Source: Anaeromyces robustus | Lineage: Eukaryota; Neocallimastigomycota; Neocallimastigomycetes; Neocallimastigales; Neocallimastigaceae | DNA: 17,666 nt | Direction: 5' to 3' | Assembly (NCBI GenBank): GCA_002104895.1 | Contig: MCFG01000661.1 | Location: 1 to 17,666 of the forward strand | In this document: positions 8,103 to 13,783 of the stretch, in pieces | Layout: each line of letters opens with the position of its first letter | Position numbering within the stretch: the stretch's first letter is position 1 | Position numbers and translations under genes: made by a program | The notes under the pieces: model-generated | What the model was told of the DNA's origin: nothing | Seen by the model: only the letters and a program-made list of their open reading frames with translations | The model's database searches: none

Positions 8103-8823
8103 CCAATTTGGTTCGAGTTCTTCTATTACAATTATTTTTTGGTCGGTATAAGAATCCCACCATTTGTTACATTTTTTGTAGTAGACATAACTCGAAATGT
8201 TCAATATTATTTTGAGAACAGTAATGGTACCAGAATTGTTGAAGATGATATATAATATCTTCAACGCAATGGGATTTACCGGTACCAGTAGGGCCCCATA
8301 TTAGAATAAAGAAATCAGAAAAAAAATTCCCGTAGTCATTATTCAGCAACATGTTTTCGGTTATAATGTTATCCGAATAAATTTTTTTTAGTTTGTTATC
8401 GTATTTAAGAATTAACTCGGGTTCTATTAAATTGAATAAACCCTTTTTAGCTAAGTTAATAGCATTTAAATATTTTTTGTTATTAGTGTTGGTAATAGTA
8501 GAACCATCACTGTTAAAGTTAGTTTCTTTATCGGGGTAGAAATAAGAATTACCATTTTTATTACAATATCTAGCGTTAGCTAAATATTGTTTTTTTTGGC
8601 ATTCTAAATGAATACTAGGGATTCCGATTTTGTTTTTGATAGTGGAAAGTCTTACTCTTTGTTTAGTTTGAAAACATCCTTGGAGATGTGGAGTTCCAGA
8701 TTCACTGGTTTCATATCCAAACATTAAACGGGCACAATGAATTTTAGCAAATTCTTTAATTTGAGTAATATTTTCTTCAGTGTAGTTGTTTAAAGTAAAA
8801 GCGAAGTAAATAGTTTTTGACAT
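8103..8823 (-). pseudogene. CRESS-type Rep pseudogene (HUH + partial SF3 helicase), frameshifted and truncated
   Basis: Replication-initiator protein related to, but clearly diverged from, the intact Rep at 10836-11792. The first frame starts at ATG 8823 and carries HUH motif I FTLNNY (residues 9-14), motif II HLQG (46-49), motif III YCNK with the nicking Tyr (86-89), and Walker A GPTGTGKS (177-184). A single frameshift near 8190 sends this frame to a stop at 8167. Homology continues in another frame with YYKKCNKWWD and Walker B IIVIEEL, then ends abruptly after EPNW at 8103. Motif C and the C-terminus are absent, so helicase function is lost. A TATA-like box lies about 50 bp upstream. Rep proteins of this kind start rolling-circle replication of small circular ssDNA viruses and related plasmids; this copy is a genomic fossil. 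Confidence 0.9.
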
Positions 8824-8870
8824 TTTGAATAATTTTAATGATATATTTAAAATTAAAGGTAAATATAAAT

Positions 8871-8879
8871 GTTTTTATA
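8871..8879 (-). promoter_or_regulatory. Possible TATA box of the Rep pseudogene
   Basis: TATAAAAAC on the minus strand, about 50 bp upstream of the ATG at 8823. A 10-bp palindrome ATCACGTGAT (8896-8905) lies just upstream. TATA-like strings are common in this composition, so the support is modest. Confidence 0.35.
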
Positions 8880-8923
8880 AAAAAAAAACCCAAAGATCAC
8901 GTGATTAAAATTTAAGTTATAGG

Positions 8924-8938
8924 TAGGGTTAGGGTTAG
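8924..8938. repeat. Telomere-like repeat, TAGGGTTAGGGTTAG
   Basis: Fifteen contiguous bases of (TTAGGG)n. They lie between the Rep pseudogene leader and the truncated RT fragment, about 100 bp upstream of the rep ATG. TTAGGG is the common fungal telomere repeat. It could be an interstitial telomeric repeat left at a repair junction, or short direct repeats serving as Rep-binding iterons. Confidence 0.7.
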
Positions 8939-9002
8939 TACTATATTTACCAATATCTAAATAATATTCATTTGTTCCAGTAATCATTACTGCATCAAAA
9001 TG

Positions 9003-9655
9003 GCCAGAACGTAAATCTAATTTTGTAAAATATTTGGCTCCTTTAACTTTATCAATTATATCAGTAATTAACGGAAGAGGGTAGGAGTTTCTAATAGTCA
9101 CCGCATTTAATTTTTTGTAATCCACACATAACCGAAGAGAACCATCTTTCTTTCTTTGGAAAAGCACAGGGTACCCAGCTGGAGATTCGGAAGTGCGAAT
9201 GAATCCTTTTTTCAAATTTTCTTCTATATATTTCTTCAAAGCTTCATTTTCTTCTTCAGTTAATTTGTAAATTGGGCCATAGTGTAGAGAAGCGTCCTTC
9301 TCCAGCACTATTTTACAGTCAGTCAAGCGGTGTGGTGGTAGTTTATCAGCTTCTTTCTTGCTGAAAACTGTAGCTATATCTCGATATTGAATAGGAACTT
9401 TTTCAATATCGAAATCTTCCTCTTCTTCATCCTCAAGATTTTCTGAAAAGAATGAAAGAACTAATAAATTATAATTATTCTTATTTTTCTTTTTCTTTTT
9501 ATTATTTTTTAAATGATCTTTTAATGAAAGAACATTATATTTAACAATTAATTTATTATTGGAATTATTTTTATTATTTGAAAAATTTTTATTATTATTA
9601 AAATTATTAAAATTTTTATTATTTGAATTAAATTTATTATAGTCACGACACCCAA
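9003..9655 (-). pseudogene. Gypsy pol fragment: linker and N-terminal half of RT
   Basis: The frame is open from an in-frame TAG near 9656. It begins with 173 bp that duplicate 12007-12179 (Asn-rich linker, [14 protein letters not shown]). It continues through an acidic stretch ([11 protein letters not shown]) and [20 protein letters not shown], then the pre-RT and RT motifs: [52 protein letters not shown] and FTKLDLRSG. Homology stops at that Gly (9003), before the catalytic YxDD motif, so RT is inactive. The frame itself stays open to 8853 through unrelated sequence that includes the telomere-like repeat. The start sometimes placed at 9326 is an internal TTG, not an initiator. Confidence 0.88.
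9469..9641. repeat. 173-bp direct repeat of Gypsy linker, copy next to RT
   Basis: Aligns base for base with 12007-12179, differing only at 9480 (C versus T at 12018). Both copies are in the same orientation and the same reading frame and flank the Rep cassette exactly: the match ends at 9641 on the cassette side. Confidence 0.92.
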
Positions 9656-9730
9656 ACTACTAACTTTTTCAATTTTATAATTAAATATGCCTTAAGTGCA
9701 TATTTCCCGTATATATGGAATAGAATGAAT

Positions 9731-9802
9731 GCTACTTACGATCTTACTTAGAGGCAGGCCGGCTAGGGTAGGGGCCATAAGTCAGTGAAGTTAATAAGTA
9801 GC
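9731..9802. other. GC-rich nested inverted repeats in the Rep cassette
   Basis: Three nested complementary pairs are visible: GCTACTTA/TAAGTAGC (9731-9738, 9795-9802), ACTTA/TAAGT (9746-9750, 9778-9782) and GGCC/GGCC (9757-9760, 9773-9776). The centre is unusually GC-rich (GGCCGGCTAGGGTAGG). It lies about 115 bp beyond the stop of the 284-aa ORF. It may be a replication structure, a terminator or a structured RNA. The rest of 9642-9917 is AT-rich with no gene, apart from a small hairpin around ATATGC/GCATAT near 9690. Confidence 0.5.
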
Positions 9803-9917
9803 AAAACACATTAATAAAAAGTAATAATTTAATATTTTATTTAATTTATATAATAGAAAACTTTATTAAATTTTTTTAAAATTTACAAGATTAAAAACTA
9901 TTATACATTTATTATAA

Positions 9918-10772
9918 TTAATCATCTAAAGTATTAATTTTTTTATAAACTTCGTTTAATTTTTTATTGCTATTTATTAATAAATTATTGTATCTTAGTC
10001 TATATCTATTGATCATATTATGATAATATACTATTGAACCTAATTCAGATTCAATATCTTGATCATACTTGGATATAAGTTCATTGCAATTACCGATTTG
10101 CATGATTATATCACTAAGTACATTTGCCTTTTCTTTGTAGTCCTTAAATATTTCGTAGGGGCCACAATTCATATTGTCAATGTATTGATAGCCTTCATCT
10201 AAGCTAGATTTTTTAAATTTCAATTTTGATTGTTCTTTTAGAATAGAACTAATTTTTCTTTTAGAATTTTTAATTTTTAAATTAAAATCTTTGATCATAA
10301 TTTTGTACATATTTAATTCATTATTTTCCTCAGGTTTGTCCCATATAAAATCAGTTACAATATTTACATGGTAAACTTGGGAATTAAATTTTTTTTGTTG
10401 TTTAAGTGCATCCTGGACTTTGTATGCGCTTTCCAACAATTGATCAAAGTATTCAGTATCTTTATCGTTTCTTTTATTACAAATGCATTGGTTAGATACA
10501 TTATGTTGGTAATACCAGCAAGGGTTTTTTAATTGGTTATATTCTTCTTTAGCGGCATTAACCCAGTCATATTCTTCTTCAGATTCTTCAATTTCAGTAT
10601 CATAGGTTTCTTCTTCAATAGTATTAATTAAAACAGGTTCGTTTAAAGGTTCTTCTTCTGTTATTTCAGAAATTGGTTCATTGTTATCGGTATTAACTTC
10701 AACACTTGAATCAGTAATTGGATCAAAATTAGTCATTTCAATTTGTTTTTGATAACCATTATTGATAATCAT
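9918..10772 (-). CDS. Unknown 284-aa acidic/coiled-coil protein of the Rep cassette
   Basis: I do not recognise this protein. It starts at ATG 10772 (a second Met lies at residue 13) and ends at 9918 with no internal break. Residues about 30-70 are very acidic (TEEEPLNE, IEEESEEEYDW-like). A small Cys/His cluster follows (C85, H90, C96, C98 in CWYYQHNVSNQCIC), which could bind metal. From about 110 onward it is Lys/Glu/Asn-rich and likely helical, with probable coiled coils at about 150-190 and 210-280. No signal peptide or membrane segment is seen. It lacks the Arg-rich N-terminus typical of CRESS capsid proteins. It lies 63 nt after the Rep stop, in the same frame, with all 21 intervening codons open, so it could be a separate gene, a readthrough extension of Rep, or a split fusion. 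An accessory replication or partner protein is a guess. Confidence 0.75.
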   Translation of the reverse strand: MIINNGYQKQIEMTNFDPITDSSVEVNTDNNEPISEITEEEPLNEPVLINTIEEETYDTEIEESEEEYDWVNAAKEEYNQLKNPCWYYQHNVSNQCICNKRNDKDTEYFDQLLESAYKVQDALKQQKKFNSQVYHVNIVTDFIWDKPEENNELNMYKIMIKDFNLKIKNSKRKISSILKEQSKLKFKKSSLDEGYQYIDNMNCGPYEIFKDYKEKANVLSDIIMQIGNCNELISKYDQDIESELGSIVYYHNMINRYRLRYNNLLINSNKKLNEVYKKINTLDD

Positions 10773-10835
10773 TTGTCTATTTCTTTTTATTGATTCAATT
10801 GTATTAAAATATTTTTCTAATCTTCCAAAGTTAGG

Positions 10836-11792
10836 CTACATAATCGTTTCATTTCTTTTTTGCATTAAATGGCAATAAAGTCTTCTCAATGGTTTAAAAT
10901 TTTCTTCGATTATAGATCCATCTTCTTTACTACATAATTGCCTTAAGCTATAATTACTTGTCATAAGAACAAACCAAGGGCGAATTTTATTAATGGTAGC
11001 ACCTTTACATTCGACAGGGAAAGGATATTGGTCTAATAATTGTTTTAACATATTTCCACTTAGCCTAAACCAATTTGGTTCAAGTTCTTCAATTACAACA
11101 ATTTTCTGTCCTTTGTAGCCATCCCACCATTTGTTGCATTTCTTATAGTAGACATCCAATTCTTGATAAGCCAATTTGTTCTTCTTGCAGTAGTCCTTCC
11201 AAAACATTTTTAGGTAAGCAACAAACATCCCGACAGAATATGATTTTCCAACACCAGTTGGTCCATGTAGTAAAATAAAGAAATCATTAAAAAAGTTACC
11301 ATTTTCATTATCTAACAACATATTTTCCATTGGTAGGTGTTCGATATATTGTTTGATTAATCTGGGTTCGTGTTTTATGATCATTTCGGCACTAATTTCG
11401 TCAAAACGGCCTTGTCTGGCTAAATCTAAAGCTTCTTGAAACTTAGCGCTTTTCTTGGTTAAAGGTCTACCATGTCTATCGAAGTTTTCTTGTTTGTTGG
11501 GAAAATACCAACAATCATTTGATTTTTCGCAATAATTGGCATTAGCTGTGTAAACTTTTTTTTGAAATTCTAAATGAATTTCATCTATTCCTAATAATGA
11601 TTTAACGTTATCAGGTCTTTTTCTTGAATTTAATTGAAAACAGCCTTGCAAATGTTTTGTACCCGTGGTAGGAGCTTCTTCTCTACCATACATAAGTCTT
11701 GCGCAATAAGTTTTAGCAAACTCTTGAATAATTTTTTCTTGTAAAGGAGTATAATTGTTAAGAGTAAAAGCGTAATAGTAAGTTTGACTCAT
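10836..11792 (-). CDS. rep: Intact CRESS-type Rep: HUH endonuclease + SF3 helicase, 318 aa
   Basis: Rolling-circle replication initiator of the circovirus-like class. The N-terminal HUH nuclease shows motif I FTLNNY (residues 9-14), motif II KHLQGCF (46-52; the metal-binding His is followed by Gln rather than a second His, as in many CRESS Reps) and motif III NYCEK (nicking Tyr 87, Lys 90). The C-terminal superfamily 3 helicase shows Walker A GPTGVGKS (177-184), the KWWDGY segment (221-226), Walker B IVVIEEL (231-237), motif C WFVLMTSN (273-280) and a basic RRL (303-305). All catalytic residues are present and the length is typical. Such proteins nick the origin of small circular DNAs and unwind them. 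The ATG at 11792 is well placed: motif I begins eight residues later. It is intact although the surrounding retrotransposon is broken, which suggests recent arrival or retained function. It may be a plasmid Rep or an endogenised viral Rep. Confidence 0.94.
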   Translation of the reverse strand: MSQTYYYAFTLNNYTPLQEKIIQEFAKTYCARLMYGREEAPTTGTKHLQGCFQLNSRKRPDNVKSLLGIDEIHLEFQKKVYTANANYCEKSNDCWYFPNKQENFDRHGRPLTKKSAKFQEALDLARQGRFDEISAEMIIKHEPRLIKQYIEHLPMENMLLDNENGNFFNDFFILLHGPTGVGKSYSVGMFVAYLKMFWKDYCKKNKLAYQELDVYYKKCNKWWDGYKGQKIVVIEELEPNWFRLSGNMLKQLLDQYPFPVECKGATINKIRPWFVLMTSNYSLRQLCSKEDGSIIEENFKPLRRLYCHLMQKRNETIM

Positions 11793-11854
11793 TTTGTAAA
11801 TAATATTTATTTTTAATGTACAATGATTTCAAAATTTAAAAAAAAAATACCTTA

Positions 11855-11862
11855 TATTTATA
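11855..11862 (-). promoter_or_regulatory. Candidate TATA box of rep
   Basis: TATAAATA on the minus strand, a consensus TATA box about 65 bp upstream of the rep ATG and just downstream of the TTGAGATT repeats. Confidence 0.45.
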
Positions 11863-11880
11863 TTTTTTTAGTTTTGGTGG

Positions 11881-11940
11881 TTGAGATTTTTTTTGAGATT
11901 GTTTTTGAGATTTGAGATTTTTTCACTGCCTTTTGAGACG
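11881..11940. promoter_or_regulatory. Iteron-like TTGAGATT direct repeats upstream of rep
   Basis: TTGAGATT occurs at 11881, 11893, 11905 and 11912, and a variant TTGAGACG at 11933 (plus-strand reading). The first three have a regular 12-bp step. The cluster lies about 90-150 bp upstream of the rep ATG and next to a TATA-like box. Rep-binding iterons of rolling-circle replicons typically occupy this place. The motif was found by eye; binding is inferred. Confidence 0.6.
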
Positions 11941-11972
11941 AAAAAATTAAATTGATTGTATTCATCGACCAA

Positions 11973-11981
11973 TAATATTGC
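11973..11981 (+). other. Near-match to the CRESS origin nonamer (TAATATTGC)
   Basis: Differs from the TAATATTAC form of the CRESS nonanucleotide at one position. It sits about 33 bp beyond the iteron-like repeats, in the loop of a weak stem (TCATCG/CGAGA, one bulge). In DNA this AT-rich a one-off match is weak evidence, but its position is right for an origin. Confidence 0.25.
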
Positions 11982-12006
11982 GAGATAATATATGGGGTTC
12001 CCAAAC

Positions 12007-12179
12007 TTATAATTATTTTTATTTTTCTTTTTCTTTTTATTATTTTTTAAATGATCTTTTAATGAAAGAACATTATATTTAACAATTAATTTATTATTGG
12101 AATTATTTTTATTATTTGAAAAATTTTTATTATTATTAAAATTATTAAAATTTTTATTATTTGAATTAAATTTATTATA
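12007..12179. repeat. 173-bp direct repeat of Gypsy linker, copy next to protease
   Basis: Partner of 9469-9641, with one mismatch in 173 bp. It continues beyond 12179 into genuine linker on the protease side, so this copy marks the gag-proximal half of the split pol. Confidence 0.92.
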
Positions 12180-12744
12180 TAAATTATTATTATATTGCAA
12201 TATATTATGATTATTATAAAAATTTTTATTATTATTTTTATTATTATAATTTGGTGAATTCTTATTGGTTGAATTTTTATAAAATTTTTTTGTAAAATTT
12301 TTTGTTAAATTTTTATTAATAAAATTTTTTTTCACTTTTTTATTATAAAAATAATTTTTTGAAATTTTTTGATTTAAAATACCTTTTGAAAAACTTTTGT
12401 TTTTATTTAAAAAATATGAATAATTTAAGTTAGAATATAAATAATTATTATTATAATTATAATGAATTTTGTATTTTTGCATAAATTTATTTCCTATTAA
12501 TAATTCAATAGGAATATTATCAGTTATTAAAAACTTTTCTTTAAAATAAACAAAATGAAAATTATTTAATTTTAATTTTAATTGAAATTTTAAATTTATA
12601 TATTGATTTATTGTTGTTGTAGCTCCAGAAATACCTTTAATTATAATTTTATTTGATAAAGGTTTTGGAGTTACATTTAATTTTTTGATAAGTTTATTTT
12701 TTATAAAATTACATAATGAACCACAGTCTAACATAGATTCACAT

Positions 12745-12753
12745 GTAATTTTA
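12745..12753. repeat. Target-site duplication, left copy (GTAATTTTA)
   Basis: Identical to 13317-13325, directly outside the termini of the 563-bp element. Confidence 0.88.
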
Positions 12754-13316
12754 CTGAGTGTAGCATTTCGGCAATGTACATGAAATTTTTTGCATTGACA
12801 GGTCCTTTACGCCACATTTCATATTTTAAATTTATATAAATATTTTTTGACGCCACATTTATATAAAAATTTTTTAATAGAGTTTATATACTAGTACTTG
12901 TATATTAAAACATTTCTTATTTATTTCATAATTTAAAGAATTATAAATATAAATTTTAAATTTCACTTAATATTTTATTTATTTCATAATTTAAAGAATT
13001 ATAAATATAAATTTTAAATTTCACTTAATATTTTTTTTATTTCATAATTTAAAGAATTATAAATATAAATTTTAAATTTCACTTAATATTTTATTTATTT
13101 CATAAGTTAAATAAAAAAAAAAAGAAATATTAATAAAAAGAAGATACCACTAATAAATTGGTTTCATAAATCAATAATAAATAAAATATTGATTTTAATA
13201 ATATAATAAATTTTTTATTTATTTATTTTATAAGCCACAATATAATACATTTAAATAATACGTTATTTTAATGCGCGATACATTTACGAAATACATTGCC
13301 GAAATGCACACTTCCC
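12754..13316. mobile_element. Non-autonomous MULE relative (MITE-like), 563 bp, in the Gypsy protease
   Basis: Inverted termini share a perfect 16-bp core, GCATTTCGGCAATGTA (12763-12778; complement at 13292-13307), and the element is bracketed by a perfect 9-bp direct repeat GTAATTTTA (12745-12753 and 13317-13325). It carries no gene. It shares CATTTCGSCAA with the autonomous MULE termini, TGTGGCTTAT (complement at 13230-13239), two copies of ACGCCACATTT (12809-12819, 12850-12860) matching the MULE subterminal AATGTGGCGT, and its own tandem array. It interrupts the protease about 25 bp before the DCG motif. Removing it and one repeat copy would rejoin the protease in frame, which confirms the boundaries. 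Confidence 0.88.
12915..13110. repeat. 58-bp tandem repeat, about 3.3 copies
   Basis: The unit, containing ATTTCATAATTTAAAG and CACTTAATATT, recurs with an exact 58-bp step (matching C residues at 12927, 12985, 13043 and 13101); the last copy is partial. It lies inside the 563-bp element and shares ATTTCATAA with the 37-bp array of the large MULE. Confidence 0.9.
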
Positions 13317-13325
13317 GTAATTTTA
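13317..13325. repeat. Target-site duplication, right copy (GTAATTTTA)
   Basis: Identical to 12745-12753. Confidence 0.88.
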
Positions 13326-13480
13326 TTATTTTGGTTTTTGTTTACATCATTTTTATTTTTACTTTTTGTGGGAAAATATGTGGTAAAAATAAAAAATGAT
13401 GTGGGTAATTTCCCGCTTGATATTACATCAAAATTTGGGAAATTATAATTTATTATTTTTGAATTTTGGGACTCCAAAGG
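13317..13480 (-). pseudogene. Gypsy protease, N-terminal part cut off by the 563-bp insertion
   Basis: A short open frame that looks anonymous alone but fits as the start of the retropepsin domain: SGKLPTSFFIFTTYFPTKSK is the usual hydrophobic first strand, followed by a Lys/Asn-rich spacer ending NQNNKIT at the target duplication. The continuation lies across the insertion at 12753. The frame agrees with that piece and with gag once the insertion is discounted. After 13317 the frame runs into insertion sequence and stops at 13268. Confidence 0.7.
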
Positions 13481-13778
13481 AAGTCCATAACTTAGTTTTT
13501 TTTTTATTTTGATTTTTGTTGTTATTATTATAATTATTATAATTATTATTATTATTATTATTATAATTATTATTATTATTATTATAATTATTATTATAAT
13601 TATTGTTATAATTATTATTATTATTATTTCTACTATTAAAATTATAATTTGAATTCTTCTTTTTTATATTCTTGCTACCACTACTATTTAATTTAATTCT
13701 ACCTTTAATAGTAAGAGAATTTTCTAATAAAATACACTTAGTAAATATTGATTCTAAGGTAGAAGGGAATTCTTCCAT
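13443..13778 (-). pseudogene. Gypsy gag C-terminus / Asn-rich nucleocapsid-like region
   Basis: Continues gag in a shifted frame: MEEFPSTLESIFTKCILLENSLTIKGRI is the conserved end of the capsid region, followed by about 45 residues of Asn/Tyr homopolymer (NNNNYNNNYNNN) and NKKKTKLW. No CCHC zinc knuckle is present. The Asn/Tyr run comes from an (ATT)n-like microsatellite at about 13515-13630. The frame before (gag) and after (protease) is the same, while this segment is offset by one base. It enters by a -1 change near 13790 and leaves by a +1 change at or near the A10 run at 13496-13505. These are two single-base indels, or less likely recoding sites. Confidence 0.75.
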
Positions 13779-13783
13779 CTGCT

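Larger units (their letters stand above)
9642..12006 (-). mobile_element. Integrated Rep-encoding replicon-like cassette, 2,365 bp
   Basis: This DNA is inserted in Gypsy pol between the two 173-bp direct repeats. It encodes, on one strand, an intact CRESS-type Rep (10836-11792) and an unknown 284-aa protein (9918-10772). A repeat-bearing leader lies upstream of rep and a GC-rich foldable tract lies at the other end. CCCAAAC occurs near both ends (9651-9657 and 12000-12006), defining a 2,349-bp unit, a plausible size for a small circular replicon. The direct flanks could come from single-crossover integration of a circle that already carried the 173-bp segment, from a repair-linked duplication, or from abutting Gypsy copies. 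The first is my preferred reading but is inference. Confidence 0.7.
11868..12753 (-). pseudogene. Gypsy aspartic protease and Asn-rich linker, running into the Rep cassette
   Basis: The frame continues the retropepsin domain from the other side of the 563-bp insertion. It opens with KITCESMLDCGSLCNFI, in which DCG occupies the catalytic D-[ST]-G position; the second protease motif is IELLIGNKFMQKYKI. After that comes a long Lys/Asn/Phe/Tyr-rich low-complexity linker ([14 protein letters not shown]). Genuine pol sequence ends at 12007. The last 45 or so codons, to the stop at 11868, are cassette DNA read by chance, including the TTGAGATT repeats. Starting translation at ATG 12734 would omit the front of the protease, so the ATG is not a true initiator. 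The protease would cleave the gag-pol polyprotein if intact. Confidence 0.82.

Noticed and set aside
8027-8215. Plus-strand frame opposite the Rep pseudogene
   Set aside because: Antisense shadow; the minus strand has clear helicase motifs.
8924-8938. True chromosome end
   Set aside because: Only two and a half repeats, with continuous elements on both sides.
9918-10772. Capsid protein of a CRESS virus
   Set aside because: No basic N-terminus and mostly helical, acidic composition; not supported.
10836-10838. TAG read as an amino acid by a variant genetic code
   Set aside because: Other coding regions (transposase, integrase) show no in-frame TAG or TAA at conserved positions, so a standard code fits.
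11075-11278. Plus-strand frame opposite rep
   Set aside because: Antisense shadow of the helicase domain.
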